Source: Streptomyces armeniacus (lineage in GTDB: Bacteria; Actinomycetota; Actinomycetes; Streptomycetales; Streptomycetaceae). Taken from it: a stretch of DNA of 64,000 nt. The stretch is from positions 1,102,369 to 1,166,368 of the forward strand of contig NZ_CP031320.1 in the NCBI RefSeq assembly GCF_003355155.1. Direction: 5' to 3'. The position numbers and the translations under genes are program-made. Below the pieces are notes generated by a model that was not told where the DNA came from, did no database searches, and saw nothing but the letters and a program-made list of their open reading frames with translations. Positions within the stretch are counted from its first letter, which is position 1. Every line of letters begins with the position of its first letter. Below, in pieces: positions 29,217 through 38,735 of the stretch.

Positions 29217-30722
29217 ATGGCCTACGCGATCACCCAGACCTGCTGCAACGACGCCACCTGCGTCTCCGTCTGCCCGGTCAACTGCATCCATCCGACGCCG
29301 CAGGAGCGGGAGTTCGGCAGCACCGAGATGCTGCACATCGACCCGAAGACCTGCATCGACTGCGGCGCCTGCGCCGACGCCTGCCCGGTGGACGCGATCT
29401 TCCCCGTGGACAGCCTGACCGGCGGCCGGCGCGAGTACGCGGGGATCAACGCGGCGTACTTCGCCGACGTCGCACCGCCCGAACCCGCTCCCGGCAGCCC
29501 GAACTTCCACACCTGGGGCGAGCCGTCCTTCGAACGCAGCCTGCCGTCCGACTTCGGCCCGCTCCGGGTCGCGATCGTCGGCACCGGCCCCGCCGGCATG
29601 TACGCCGCCGAGGACCTGCTGCTGCACACCAAGGCCGAGGTGACCCTCGTCGACCGGCTGCCGACGGCCGGCGGCCTCGTACGGTACGGGGTGGCGCCGG
29701 ACCACACCGCCACCAAGAAGGCCGGCGAGACGTTCGCCCGCTTCCACTCGCATCCGCGCGTACGGATGCACCTGGGCCTCGAAGTCGGCAGGCACGTCAC
29801 CGCCGGCGAACTGGCCGCGCACCACGACGCGGTGATCTACGCCGTCGGGGCGTCCACCGACCGCCGCCTCGGCATCCCCGGCGAGGACCTGCCCGGCAGC
29901 ATCTCCGCGACCACGTTCGTCGCCTGGTACAACGCGCATCCGGAGGTCGCGCCCGACGCCGTTGACCTGTCGGGCGAGCGGGTGGTCGTGGTCGGCAACG
30001 GCAACGTCGCACTCGATGTGGCACGCATCCTCGTATCCGACCCGGACACCCTGGCCGGCACCGAGATCGCCGGCCACGCGCTTGCGGCGCTGCGCCGCAG
30101 CAACGTACGGGAGGTGGTGCTGCTCGGACGGCGCGGCCCGGAGGACGCCGCGTACACCAGGTCCGAACTGATCGCGCTCAAGCACATGGACGGCGTCAGC
30201 CTGGTCGTCGACGACCACGACCCGCGCATCGCCGCGGCGATCGACGAGGCCTCCCCGCGGGACAAGGCAGGCGCGCTGCGGGACGTGGCACGGGAGCGGG
30301 TGGACTGGGCGGCGGCGCCGCGGACCGGGCGGCGCATCGTGTTCCGCTTCCGCTCCGCACCGGTCGCGGCCACCGGCGACGGGCACGTCGCCGCCCTGCG
30401 GGTCACGGGCCACGACGGCGAACTGGACCTGCCGGCCGGCATGGCGCTGCGCGCGGTGGGCCACCGCGGAGCGCCGGTGCCGGGGCTGCCGTTCGACGAG
30501 ACGACCGGCACCGTCCCGAACGAGGGCGGCCGGGTGCCCGGACGCCCCGGGACGTACGTGGTGGGCTGGATCAAGCGCGGCCCCTCCGGCGGGATCGGCG
30601 CGAACCGCCGCTGCGCGGCGGAGACCGTCGGCACACTCCTCGCCGACGCCGTGGCGGGGGCGCTGCCGGAGCCGACGCGGAAGCCACGGGCGTTCCGGCG
30701 GCTGGCGCGCGCCCGGCGCTGA
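29217..30722 (+). CDS. Ferredoxin-FAD/NADP oxidoreductase fusion (FprB-like)
   Basis: 501 residues. The N-terminal ferredoxin (about 1-80) has cysteines in CCNDATCVSVCPVNC and CIDCGACADACPVDAI, which suggests a 3Fe/4Fe or 4Fe-4S pair. The reductase that follows has the FAD loop GTGPAGMYAAEDLL, the NADP loop GNGNVALDVAR and the C-terminal GWIKRGPSGGIGANRRC. Mycobacterial FprB has the same layout. Starting 13 nt after the oxygenase, it very probably passes NAD(P)H electrons to it. Some Streptomyces homologues stand alone. Confidence 0.92.
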   Translation: MAYAITQTCCNDATCVSVCPVNCIHPTPQEREFGSTEMLHIDPKTCIDCGACADACPVDAIFPVDSLTGGRREYAGINAAYFADVAPPEPAPGSPNFHTWGEPSFERSLPSDFGPLRVAIVGTGPAGMYAAEDLLLHTKAEVTLVDRLPTAGGLVRYGVAPDHTATKKAGETFARFHSHPRVRMHLGLEVGRHVTAGELAAHHDAVIYAVGASTDRRLGIPGEDLPGSISATTFVAWYNAHPEVAPDAVDLSGERVVVVGNGNVALDVARILVSDPDTLAGTEIAGHALAALRRSNVREVVLLGRRGPEDAAYTRSELIALKHMDGVSLVVDDHDPRIAAAIDEASPRDKAGALRDVARERVDWAAAPRTGRRIVFRFRSAPVAATGDGHVAALRVTGHDGELDLPAGMALRAVGHRGAPVPGLPFDETTGTVPNEGGRVPGRPGTYVVGWIKRGPSGGIGANRRCAAETVGTLLADAVAGALPEPTRKPRAFRRLARARR

Positions 30723-30750
30723 GCCGCCCCCCTGCACCGCCGCACGCGAA

Positions 30751-30780
30751 CGGGCCCGCCCCCCGTGGGGAGCGGGCCCG
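30751..30780. terminator. Bidirectional hairpin between the reductase gene and rplQ
   Basis: CGGGCCCGC (30751-30759) pairs with GCGGGCCCG (30772-30780); the C-rich/G-rich loop adds further pairing. It lies between converging genes and can stop transcription from both sides. Confidence 0.75.
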
Positions 30781-30819
30781 CCGACGGCACGGAACGAACC
30801 GTACGAACGGAGCGAACGC

Positions 30820-31377
30820 TCAGGCGTCCTTCTCGTTCTTCTCGTCCTTCGACTCGTCCGAGGTGTCCTCGGCCTCGACCGCGGCGTCCTCCGCCGCGTC
30901 CTCGGCCTCGGTGGCCTCGGAGCCCTTCTTCAGGTCCGCCGCGGCCTGGTCACCCGCCGCGTCCTTCGCCGTACGCTTCGTCGCGGCCTCGGCCTCACCG
31001 ACGGCCTGCTGCTGCACGGTCAGGGCCTCCACCAGCTCGATCACGGCCATGGGGGCGTTGTCCCCGCGGCGCGGACCGATCTTGGTGATACGGGTGTAGC
31101 CACCCGGGCGGTTCTCGTAGCGCGGGCCGATCTCGGTGAACAGCGTGTGCACGACGCTCTTGTCCAGGACCGTCTGCATGACCTGGCGACGGTTGTGCAG
31201 GTCGCCCTTCTTGGCCTTGGTGATCAGACGCTCCGCGAACGGGCGCAGGCGGCGGGCCTTCGCCTCGGTCGTGGTGATGCGGCCGTGCTCGAAAAGGCTG
31301 GTGGCCAGGTTCCCCAGCATCGCCTTCTGGTGCGCGGCGCTGCCGCCCAGACGGGCGCCCTTGGTGGGCTTCGGCAT
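30820..31377 (-). CDS. rplQ: 50S ribosomal protein L17
   Basis: 185 residues from the ATG at 31377 (GGAGAAGGAAC upstream). The conserved core [39 protein letters not shown] and [18 protein letters not shown] fills about 1-120. A long acidic tail ([20 protein letters not shown]) rich in Glu, Asp and Ala is an actinobacterial addition. It is the last gene of the alpha operon. Confidence 0.97.
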   Translation of the reverse strand: MPKPTKGARLGGSAAHQKAMLGNLATSLFEHGRITTTEAKARRLRPFAERLITKAKKGDLHNRRQVMQTVLDKSVVHTLFTEIGPRYENRPGGYTRITKIGPRRGDNAPMAVIELVEALTVQQQAVGEAEAATKRTAKDAAGDQAAADLKKGSEATEAEDAAEDAAVEAEDTSDESKDEKNEKDA

Positions 31378-31456
31378 GTTCCTTCTCCTTGATCTCTGCA
31401 CCGGCCGTATCAGGTACCGGTGTCAGGTCGGCTGAGCGGTCGCCCAGCCGAAACTC

Positions 31457-31491
31457 GGGGGCCCGGGGCGAGCGGCCCCGGACAGGCCCCC
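31457..31491 (-). promoter_or_regulatory. Strong hairpin between rpoA and rplQ
   Basis: Outer arms GGGGGCC (31457-31463) and GGCCCCC (31485-31491) enclose inner arms CGGGGC (31464-31469) and GCCCCG (31475-31480) around a 5-nt loop. The 208-nt gap is the widest inside this operon's 3' half. With no T run it may attenuate read-through or set RNA processing rather than end transcription. Confidence 0.5.
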
Positions 31492-31585
31492 GCCGCCGCG
31501 GCGGTCAGCCACGGCGGCGAGGTCCGGCGGGTCCGTACCGACGGGCGCGAGCGCCGCGTACGGTCCGGCAGGCCGCCGTTCAGGC

Positions 31586-32608
31586 TCAGTACTGCTCGGT
31601 CTCCACGAAGCCCTGGTCCGCGTCGTCGTCCGCGCCGAAGGCGTCGGCGGCGGCCGTCGGGTCGAATCCGGGCGGGCTGTCCTTGAGGGCCAGGCCCATG
31701 CCGGCCAGCTTCGCCTTGACCTCGTCGATCGACTTCGCACCGAAGTTGCGGATGTCGAGCAGGTCCGCCTCCGAGCGGGCCACGAGCTCGCCAACGGAGT
31801 GGATGCCCTCGCGCTTGAGGCAGTTGTACGAGCGCACCGTGAGCTCGAGCTCCTCGATCGGCAGCGCCAGATCGGCGGCGAGCGCGGCGTCCGTCGGGGA
31901 CGGGCCCATGTCGATGCCCTCGGCGTCGACGTTCAGCTCGCGCGCCAGGCCGAACAGCTCGACCAGGGTCTTGCCGGCCGACGCCATGGCGTCACGCGGC
32001 CGCATGGCCTGCTTGGTCTCGACGTCGACGATCAGCTTGTCGAAGTCGGTGCGCTGCTCGACTCGGGTGGCCTCGACCTTGTACGTGACCTTGAGGACCG
32101 GCGAGTAGATCGAGTCGACCGGGATCCGGCCGATCTCCTGGCCGACCTGCTTGTTCTGCACGGCGGAGACGTAGCCGCGACCGCGCTCGACGGTCAGCTC
32201 CATCTCGAGCTTGCCCTTGCCGTTCAGCGTGGCCAGGACCAGGTCGGGGTTGTGCACCTCGACACCGGCGGGCGGGGCGATGTCCGCGGCCGTCACCAGG
32301 CCGGGGCCCTGCTTGCGCAGGTACATCACGACCGGCTCGTCGTGCTCCGAGGAGACGACCAGGCTCTTGATGTTGAGGATGAGGTCGGTGACGTCCTCCT
32401 TGACGCCCGGCACGGTGGTGAACTCGTGCAGGACCCCGTCGATCCGGATGCTGGTCACGGCAGCACCGGGGATCGAGGAGAGGAGCGTACGACGCAGGGA
32501 GTTTCCGAGGGTGTAGCCGAAGCCCGGCTCCAGCGGCTCGATCACGAACCGGGAACGGAATTCGTCGACGACCTCTTCGGTCAGAGAGGGGCGCTGAGCG
32601 ATCAGCAT
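31586..32608 (-). CDS. rpoA: RNA polymerase alpha subunit
   Basis: 340 residues from the ATG at 32608 ([14 protein letters not shown]), the standard actinobacterial length. The N-terminal assembly domain shows [20 protein letters not shown]. The C-terminal domain (from about 245) has [20 protein letters not shown] and [18 protein letters not shown], which bind UP-element DNA and activators. GGAGG precedes the start. It lies between rpsD and rplQ. Confidence 0.98.
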   Translation of the reverse strand: MLIAQRPSLTEEVVDEFRSRFVIEPLEPGFGYTLGNSLRRTLLSSIPGAAVTSIRIDGVLHEFTTVPGVKEDVTDLILNIKSLVVSSEHDEPVVMYLRKQGPGLVTAADIAPPAGVEVHNPDLVLATLNGKGKLEMELTVERGRGYVSAVQNKQVGQEIGRIPVDSIYSPVLKVTYKVEATRVEQRTDFDKLIVDVETKQAMRPRDAMASAGKTLVELFGLARELNVDAEGIDMGPSPTDAALAADLALPIEELELTVRSYNCLKREGIHSVGELVARSEADLLDIRNFGAKSIDEVKAKLAGMGLALKDSPPGFDPTAAADAFGADDDADQGFVETEQY

Positions 32609-32717
32609 GAGAGATGTGCCTCCAGTCTTCGGCAACCGCTATTTGATGCCGTACTGCAAGGGTACGGGCGATACGGCCGTAATGGCAGCCGTACCGCCCG
32701 GACCCGTATACGAACTG

Positions 32718-33344
32718 CTACTTCGAGTAGAGCTCGACGATCAGCTGCTCCTGCACCTGCGTGTCGATCACCTGACGCTCGGGCATCGAGTGCACGAGAA
32801 TCCGCAGCTGCGACGGAACGGCTTCCAGCCACGCCGGAACGGTCCTGTCGCCGGCCTCCGCCTGAGCCACCTGGAAGGGGGTCAGGTTACGGGAGGACTC
32901 CCGCACCGCGACGATGTCGCTCGGTACGACGCGGGCCGACGGGATGTCGTTCTTCCGGCCGTTCAGCGTGATGTGGCCGTGCTTGACCAACTGACGTGCG
33001 TGGTCGCGGGACTTGGCGAAGCCGGCCCGGTAGACCACGTTGTCGAGGCGGGTCTCGAGGATCCGCAGCAGGTTCTCGCCTGTCTTGCCCTGCTGGCGGT
33101 TGGCCTCGTTGAAGTACCCGCGGAACTGCTTCTCCAGGACGCCGTAGATACGCGCTGCCTTCTGCTTCTCGCGCTTCTGCAGCAGGTACTCGGAGTCCTT
33201 GGTGCGCCCGCGCCCGTGCTCACCCGGGGGGTAAGGACGGATCTCGATCGGGCACTTTGCGCTCTCGCACTTAGCTCCCTTGAGGAAGAGCTTCTGCTTT
33301 TCCCGACGGCATCGCTTGCAGTCGGCCCCGGTGTAACGCGCCAT
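32718..33344 (-). CDS. rpsD: 30S ribosomal protein S4, zinc-binding form
   Basis: 208 residues. The N-terminus contains a four-cysteine zinc site (CKRCRRE ... CESAKC), so this is the C+ form. [31 protein letters not shown]-like core and the S4 RNA-binding domain ([34 protein letters not shown]) follow. It sits between rpsK and rpoA, the ancestral alpha-operon place. In S. coelicolor, as I recall, rpsD is elsewhere and zinc-free, so this position and form are noteworthy. Confidence 0.97.
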   Translation of the reverse strand: [208 protein letters not shown]

Positions 33345-33371
33345 TGTCTATTTTCTCCTGTTTCGCTGGTC

Positions 33372-33776
33372 TCAGACTCGGCGGCGCTTCGGCGGGCGGC
33401 AGCCGTTGTGCGGGGTCGGGGTGACGTCCTGGATCGAGCCGACCTCGAGCCCGGTCGCCTGGAGCGAACGGATCGCGGTCTCCCGGCCGGAGCCGGGGCC
33501 CTTCACGAAGACGTCGACCTTGCGCATGCCGTGCTCCTGCGCACGGCGTGCGGCGTTCTCCGCAGCCATCTGCGCCGCGAACGGCGTCGACTTGCGCGAG
33601 CCCTTGAAACCGACGTGGCCGGCGGAGGCCCAGGAGATCACATTGCCGGTCGGGTCAGTGATCGAAACGATGGTGTTGTTGAACGTGCTCTTGATGTGGG
33701 CGTGCCCGTGAGCGACGTTCTTCTTTTCCTTGCGGCGCACCTTCTTGGCGCCAGCGGTACGGCCCTTCGGAGGCAT
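33372..33776 (-). CDS. rpsK: 30S ribosomal protein S11
   Basis: 134 residues with the invariant [20 protein letters not shown] and the C-terminal [18 protein letters not shown]. It forms part of the 30S platform near the E site. It lies between rpsM (68 nt upstream) and rpsD (27 nt downstream) in the alpha operon. Confidence 0.98.
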   Translation of the reverse strand: MPPKGRTAGAKKVRRKEKKNVAHGHAHIKSTFNNTIVSITDPTGNVISWASAGHVGFKGSRKSTPFAAQMAAENAARRAQEHGMRKVDVFVKGPGSGRETAIRSLQATGLEVGSIQDVTPTPHNGCRPPKRRRV

Positions 33777-33844
33777 ATACGTTTACTCCTGTGGAGGTGA
33801 TCGGTCCAACAGCTGGGACCGCTTGTCAGCGTGTCCGCTGCGGA

Positions 33845-34225
33845 CTACTTCTTGCCCGGCTTCTTCTTGCCGGCGATCGCGCGACGCGGACCCTTGCGGG
33901 TACGGGCATTGGTCTTCGTGCGCTGACCGTGGACGGGGAGACCGCGGCGGTGCCGCAGACCCTCGTAGCAGCCGATCTCCACCTTGCGGCGGATGTCGGC
34001 CTGAATCTCCCGGCGGAGGTCACCCTCGGTCCGGAGGTTGTTGTCCACGTAGTCACGGATCTTGACCAGGTCTTCCTCGGCCAGGTCCCGTACGCGGGTG
34101 TCCGGGTCGACCCCGGTCTCGCTCAGGGTCCGCTGGGCAAGGGTGCGACCGATGCCGAAGACGTAGGTGAGGGCGACCTCTACGCGCTTCTCACGCGGGA
34201 GGTCAACGCCTGCGAGGCGTGCCAT
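33845..34225 (-). CDS. rpsM: 30S ribosomal protein S13
   Basis: 126 residues from the ATG at 34225 with AGGAGCC upstream; a longer frame to 34291 has no ribosome site. [21 protein letters not shown], the helix-hairpin-helix region and the basic tail [20 protein letters not shown] are typical. A 212-nt gap separates it from rpmJ, which may hold an internal promoter. Confidence 0.97.
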   Translation of the reverse strand: MARLAGVDLPREKRVEVALTYVFGIGRTLAQRTLSETGVDPDTRVRDLAEEDLVKIRDYVDNNLRTEGDLRREIQADIRRKVEIGCYEGLRHRRGLPVHGQRTKTNARTRKGPRRAIAGKKKPGKK

Positions 34226-34437
34226 GGATGTGGCTCCTGATGGGTTTTCGGAGGTCTTCCGCAGCACCGTTCCCGTAAGACTCTGCAGCATTACGAGCCG
34301 GGTCCCCGGCCTCCGACCGGGGGTGTCGTCCCCACCGGCAGTGACGGATCACGGCGGGGGGTCGGGTGTCTGCGTATGTACTTTTCACTTGCGTCGCGCG
34401 ATGTGCGAGAAGTGCGTAAGGCCGGGGGTCGGCTGCT

Positions 34438-34551
34438 TCAGCCCTGGCGCTGCTTGTGGCGCAGGTTGTCGCAGATGACCATGACCCGGCCGTGGCGGCG
34501 GATCACCTTGCACTTGTCGCAGATCTTCTTGACGCTCGGCTTGACCTTCAT
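34438..34551 (-). CDS. rpmJ: 50S ribosomal protein L36, zinc-binding form
   Basis: Only 37 residues. The translation [20 protein letters not shown] continues [17 protein letters not shown]. The C-x2-C-x12-C-x4-H zinc ribbon is complete. It lies 61 nt downstream of infA, the usual actinobacterial order infA-rpmJ-rpsM. Confidence 0.97.
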   Translation of the reverse strand: MKVKPSVKKICDKCKVIRRHGRVMVICDNLRHKQRQG

Positions 34552-34612
34552 GAAATCGAGGTTCTCCGGGTCAGTGCCCGTCACCCCACGGGAAGCGGGA
34601 TGCGGACAAGAT

Positions 34613-34834
34613 CTACTTGTAGCGGTAGACGATCCGCCCGCGAGTCAGGTCGTAGGGAGAGAGCTCCACCACGACCCGGTCGTCGGGAAGGATACGGATA
34701 TAGTGCATCCGCATCTTGCCGCTGATGTGCGCGAGGACCTGGTGGCCGTTCTGGAGCTCCACCTTGAACATAGCGTTCGGGAGAGACTCGACGACCGTGC
34801 CCTCGATCTCGATGGCCCCTTGTTTTTTGGCCAT
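34613..34834 (-). CDS. infA: Translation initiation factor IF-1
   Basis: 73 residues from the ATG at 34834 ([20 protein letters not shown]), an OB-fold protein that blocks the A site during initiation. The motif [20 protein letters not shown] is conserved. It begins the infA-rpmJ-rpsM-rpsK-rpsD-rpoA-rplQ stretch. Confidence 0.98.
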   Translation of the reverse strand: MAKKQGAIEIEGTVVESLPNAMFKVELQNGHQVLAHISGKMRMHYIRILPDDRVVVELSPYDLTRGRIVYRYK

Positions 34835-34909
34835 GCTTGAGCGCTTCACCTTCCGGGATCGGCTACCTGGGGTGGACCAGGGCACGAACATGCCCGGGAC
34901 CGACGAGCC

Positions 34910-34939
34910 AGTCTACGTCAGGGCATCCCGAAAGACGAA
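34910..34939 (-). promoter_or_regulatory. Putative infA promoter
   Basis: On the minus strand TTCGTC (34939-34934), an 18-nt spacer and TAGACT (34915-34910). The -10 is a very good streptomycete match; the -35 is weak. It lies about 75 nt upstream of infA. Confidence 0.45.
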
Positions 34940-35015
34940 TTCGGGTAGCCTCCCCCGGAACCAAGATCCTTAAGCGGGACGGCCCCTCAACGGCGGGCCG
35001 TCAGCGCCGGGCCCC

Positions 35016-35852
35016 TCAGCCCAGCGGGTCGGGCGCCGCGGTGATGCCGTACTCCGCGAGCTTCGCCTTGCCGCCGTCCGGCGCGGTCAGCACCAGCGGG
35101 CCCTGCTCCGTGATCGCCACCGAGTGTTCCCAGTGCGACGACCAGGTGCCGTCGTCCGTCTTGACCGTCCACTCGTCGGCCAGCACGTGTGTCTTCGGCG
35201 TGCCCAGGCTCAGCATCGGCTCGATCGCCAGGCACACTCCGGGCACCAGCTTGGGACCGCGGCCGCGCCGCCGGTCGACGTAGTTCAGCAGGTGCGGGTC
35301 CATGTGCATCTGGGAGCCGATGCCGTGGCCGCCGTAGTCCTCGATGATCCCGTACTTGCCGGACGAGGGGCGGGGCTGCCGCCGTACGTAGCCCTCCACC
35401 GCCTTGGAGATGTCCACCAGCCGGTTGCCCTTGCGCATGGCGGCGACGCCCGCCCACATGGACTCCTCGGTGACGCGGCTCAGCTCGTGCAGCTCGGCCG
35501 CGTGCCCCTCCCCCACGAACACGGTGATCGCCGCGTCGCCGTGCCAGCCGTCGATGATCGCCCCGGCGTCGATGGAGATGATGTCGCCGGACGCGAGCAC
35601 GGTCTGGGTGTCGGGGATGCCGTGCACCACGACGTCGTTGACGGAGGTGCAGATGTTGCCCGGAAAGCCGCCGTAGCCAAGGAAGTTCGGCTTGGCGTCG
35701 TGCTCGGCGAGCACCTTGGCCGCGACCTGGTCCAGATCCTTGGTCGTGGCGCCCGGCACCGCCGCCTCACGGCACGCCTTGTGCATGGCGGCGACGACCA
35801 GCCCCGCCGCCCGCATCTTGGCGATCTGCTCCGGGGTCTTGATCTCCACCAT
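35016..35852 (-). CDS. map: Methionine aminopeptidase, type I
   Basis: 278 residues. It removes the initiator Met from new proteins. The metal ligands are Asp in ISIDAGA, Asp in WHGDAAIT, His in YGGHGIGSQMHMDP, Glu in LAIEPMLSLG and Glu in SHWEHSVAI. The N-terminal extension that binds SH3-like partners is absent. It lies between adk and infA, separated from adk by a 22-bp perfect inverted repeat. Confidence 0.97.
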   Translation of the reverse strand: MVEIKTPEQIAKMRAAGLVVAAMHKACREAAVPGATTKDLDQVAAKVLAEHDAKPNFLGYGGFPGNICTSVNDVVVHGIPDTQTVLASGDIISIDAGAIIDGWHGDAAITVFVGEGHAAELHELSRVTEESMWAGVAAMRKGNRLVDISKAVEGYVRRQPRPSSGKYGIIEDYGGHGIGSQMHMDPHLLNYVDRRRGRGPKLVPGVCLAIEPMLSLGTPKTHVLADEWTVKTDDGTWSSHWEHSVAITEQGPLVLTAPDGGKAKLAEYGITAAPDPLG

Positions 35853-35890
35853 GACGGCTGCCTTTCTCTTTCCGGTGTCCTGTCCCCGCC

Positions 35891-35949
35891 CGCGACTGAG
35901 CCCCGCCGCGACGGGCGGAGTCCGGCGGTCGCGGCGGGGCTCAGTCGCG
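35891..35949. terminator. Perfect 22-bp inverted repeat between adk and map
   Basis: Arms 35891-35912 and 35928-35949 are exact complements with a 15-nt loop. It starts 38 nt upstream of the map start and lies just 12 nt past the adk stop. With no T run it is probably a rho-independent-like or RNA-stabilising hairpin that ends the spc transcript. Confidence 0.8.
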
Positions 35950-35961
35950 AGGGCTGCGGAC

Positions 35962-36612
35962 CTAGTCCCGGCCGAGCGCCTGCATGGCCCGGGCCGTGAC
36001 CTCGTTCACCGCGCCGAGCGCGGAGATCGTGGTCACCAGGCCCTGGGCCTTGTAGTAGTCGATGATCGGCTCGGTCTCGCTGTGATAGACGGCCAGCCGC
36101 TTGCGGACCGTTTCCTCACTGTCATCCTCGCGCTGGTACAGCTCGCCGCCGCACTCGTCGCAGACTCCCGGCTGCTCCGGCGTGCTGTACTCGGCGTGGT
36201 AGACGTGACTGCTGTCGTTGCGGCAGATGCGCCTCCCGGCGATCCGCTTCACGACCTCGTCCTCCGGGACCTCCAGGTCCAGCACCGCGTCCAGCTTCAG
36301 ATCGTGCGCACGCAGGAAGCCGTCGAGCGCCTCGGCCTGGCCGATGTTCCGCGGAAAGCCGTCCAACAGGAAGCCGCCGGCGGCGTCCTCCTGCATCATG
36401 CGGTCCTCGGCCATCCCGATGGTGACCTCGTCGGGCACCAAGTGGCCCGCGTTCATGTATTCCTTGGCCTGACGCCCGAGCGGTGTGCCCTGGCTGATGT
36501 TGGCCCGGAAGAGGTCACCCGTGGAGATGTGCGGGATCGCCAGGTTCTCGGCGAGGTACGCGGCTTGCGTGCCCTTGCCCGCCCCTGGCGGTCCGACGAG
36601 GACGATACGCAT
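35962..36612 (-). CDS. adk: Adenylate kinase
   Basis: 216 residues. It interconverts ATP+AMP and 2 ADP. The P-loop is GPPGAGKGT (residues 7-15), with ISTGDLFRANI and LLDGFPRNIGQAEAL typical. The LID domain keeps cysteines in ICRNDSS and CDECGG, suggesting a partial metal site. The ATG at 36612 shares one base with the secY stop (TGATG), so translation is coupled. Confidence 0.98.
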   Translation of the reverse strand: MRIVLVGPPGAGKGTQAAYLAENLAIPHISTGDLFRANISQGTPLGRQAKEYMNAGHLVPDEVTIGMAEDRMMQEDAAGGFLLDGFPRNIGQAEALDGFLRAHDLKLDAVLDLEVPEDEVVKRIAGRRICRNDSSHVYHAEYSTPEQPGVCDECGGELYQREDDSEETVRKRLAVYHSETEPIIDYYKAQGLVTTISALGAVNEVTARAMQALGRD

Positions 36613-37925
36613 CAGCGGAGGAACCCTTCGTAATGGCGCTGCTGAAGCTGGCTCTCGATCTGCTTCACCGTCTCAAGCCCGACACCCACGATGATGAGGA
36701 TGCTCGTCCCTCCGAACGGGAAGTTCTGGTTGGCGTTGAGGGTGATCAGCGCGACGGTGGGGACCAGGGCGATCAGACCCAGGTAGAGCGAGCCGGGCCA
36801 CGTGATGCGGTTCAGCACGTAGCTCAGGTACTCCGCGGTGGGGCGTCCTGCCCGGATGCCCGGGATGAAGCCACCATACTTCTTCATGTTGTCAGCAACT
36901 TCTTCGGGGTTGAAGGAGATGGCGACGTAGAAGAAGGCGAAGAAGACGATGAGCAGGAAGTACGTGATGATGTACGTGGGGCTGTCACCAGCGACCATGT
37001 TCTCCTGAATCCAGGTCGCCCACCCTGCCTTGGAGTTGCTGAACTGCACGATCAGCGCCGGGATGTAGAGCAGCGACGACGCGAAGATGACCGGAATCAC
37101 ACCGGCCTGGTTGACCTTCAGCGGGATGTACGTGGACGTACCGCCGTAGGAACGGCGCCCGATCATCCGCTTCGCGTACTGCACGGGAATCCGCCGCTGC
37201 GCCTGCTCGACGAAGACCACCAGCGCGACCATGGCCAGGCCGCAGACGATGACGGCGCCGAACTCGATCCAGCCGTCGGCCAGCTTGCCCTGCTCCTTGA
37301 TGGCCCAGAGCGCTCCGGGGAACCCGGCCGCGATCGAGATGAACATCAGGATGGACATGCCGTTCCCGATGCCGCGGTCGGTGATGAGCTCACCGAGCCA
37401 CATGATCAGCGCTGTGCCCGCGGTCATGCAGATCACCATCGTGACGGTGGTGAAGATGCTGTCGTTGGGGACGATCTCGTCCCTGACCTGGCACTGCGGG
37501 AAGAGGGTGCCGCTGCGGGCGGTGGCCACCAGGCCGGTGGCCTGGAGGATGCCGAGCGCCACGGTCAGATAGCGGGTGTACTGGGTGATCTTGGCCTGCC
37601 CGGCGGAGCCCTCTTTCTTGAGGGCTTCCAACCGCGGGATCACGACAACCAGCAGCTGCAGGATGATGCTCGCCGTGATGTACGGCATGATCCCGAGCGC
37701 GAAAATGGTCAACTGCAGCAGTGCGCCACCGCTGAACATGTTCACCAGGCCGAAGAGGCCACTGTTCGACTCGGCCTCATCCATGCACTGGTTGACGTTC
37801 TCAAAGCTGACGCCCGGCACCGGGACATGAGCCCCAAGCCGAAAGAGGACGATGATACCGAGCGTAAAAAGCAGCTTCTTGCGCAGGTCGGGCGTCTGGA
37901 ACGCCCGGGCGAACGCGGTGAGCAC
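36612..37925 (-). CDS. secY: Protein translocase subunit SecY
   Basis: 437 residues from the GTG at 37925, preceded by GGAGG at ideal spacing; the longer frame to 37952 lacks this. Ten membrane segments; the start LTAFARAFQTPDLRKKLLFT and PYITASIILQLL, GTSTYIPLKVNQAGVIPVIF and PGIRAGRPTAEYLSYVLNRI are diagnostic. It forms the export channel with SecE and SecG. The gap to rplO is 161 nt. Confidence 0.98.
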   Translation of the reverse strand: MLTAFARAFQTPDLRKKLLFTLGIIVLFRLGAHVPVPGVSFENVNQCMDEAESNSGLFGLVNMFSGGALLQLTIFALGIMPYITASIILQLLVVVIPRLEALKKEGSAGQAKITQYTRYLTVALGILQATGLVATARSGTLFPQCQVRDEIVPNDSIFTTVTMVICMTAGTALIMWLGELITDRGIGNGMSILMFISIAAGFPGALWAIKEQGKLADGWIEFGAVIVCGLAMVALVVFVEQAQRRIPVQYAKRMIGRRSYGGTSTYIPLKVNQAGVIPVIFASSLLYIPALIVQFSNSKAGWATWIQENMVAGDSPTYIITYFLLIVFFAFFYVAISFNPEEVADNMKKYGGFIPGIRAGRPTAEYLSYVLNRITWPGSLYLGLIALVPTVALITLNANQNFPFGGTSILIIVGVGLETVKQIESQLQQRHYEGFLR

Positions 37926-38086
37926 GGTGCCTCCTGCGCCCCCCGCGCTCAACTACGCGAGAGGTGACGGTCTTGAGGATCGACGGATACGACAGTGCAC
38001 GCCACCTTACCGGCGACCGTGCCCCCCTTGGAACGACCAACCGGGGACGCCCTCACAGGACATCCCCGGCCGGTCAGCCAACGAAC

Positions 38087-38551
38087 TCAGCCAAGCTCGG
38101 TGACGGTGCCGCCCGCAGCGGTGATCTTCTCCTTGGCGGAGCCGGAGACCTTGTCGACGGTCACCTGCAGCGCGACGGAGATGTCGCCGTTGCCGAGCAC
38201 CTTCACGAGCTCGTTCTTGCGTACCGCGCCCTTGGCGACCAGGTCGTCCTTGGTGACCTCGCCGCCCTTCGGGAACAGCTCGGCCAGCTTCTCCAGGTTG
38301 ACCACCTGGAACTGCTTGTGCGCGGGGTTCCGGAAGCCCCTGAGCTTGGGCAGCCGCATGTGCAGCGGCATCTGCCCGCCCTCGAAGCGCTCCGGCACCT
38401 GGTAACGGGCCTTGGTGCCCTTCGTGCCACGACCTGCGGTCTTGCCCTTCGACCCCTCGCCGCGACCCACACGGGTCTTGGCGGTCTTGGCGCCGGGGGC
38501 CGGCCGGAGGTTGTGGACCTTCAGCGGCTTGCTGCCCTGCGGCTCAGCCAT
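38087..38551 (-). CDS. rplO: 50S ribosomal protein L15
   Basis: 154 residues. The glycine-rich N-terminus [19 protein letters not shown] and [10 protein letters not shown] are typical. It follows rpmD by a single base in the spc operon and precedes secY. Confidence 0.98.
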   Translation of the reverse strand: MAEPQGSKPLKVHNLRPAPGAKTAKTRVGRGEGSKGKTAGRGTKGTKARYQVPERFEGGQMPLHMRLPKLRGFRNPAHKQFQVVNLEKLAELFPKGGEVTKDDLVAKGAVRKNELVKVLGNGDISVALQVTVDKVSGSAKEKITAAGGTVTELG

Positions 38552-38552
38552 G

Positions 38553-38735
38553 TCAGTCGACCTCCTCGACCGTGATGAGGTGCCGCACGGTGTGCACCAT
38601 GCCGATCACCTCGGGACGGGCCTCCCGTACGGAGACATCGTTCACACGCTTCAGACCGAGCGTCCGCAGCGTGTCGCGGTGGTTCTGCTTGGTCCCGATG
38701 ACGGAACGCGTCTGCGTGATCTTGAGGCGAGCCAT
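38553..38735 (-). CDS. rpmD: 50S ribosomal protein L30
   Basis: 60 residues ([20 protein letters not shown] to LITVEEVD). The ATG at 38735 shares one base with the rpsE stop (TAATG), and a 1-nt gap leads to rplO. It is a normal-length single-domain L30. Confidence 0.97.
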   Translation of the reverse strand: MARLKITQTRSVIGTKQNHRDTLRTLGLKRVNDVSVREARPEVIGMVHTVRHLITVEEVD

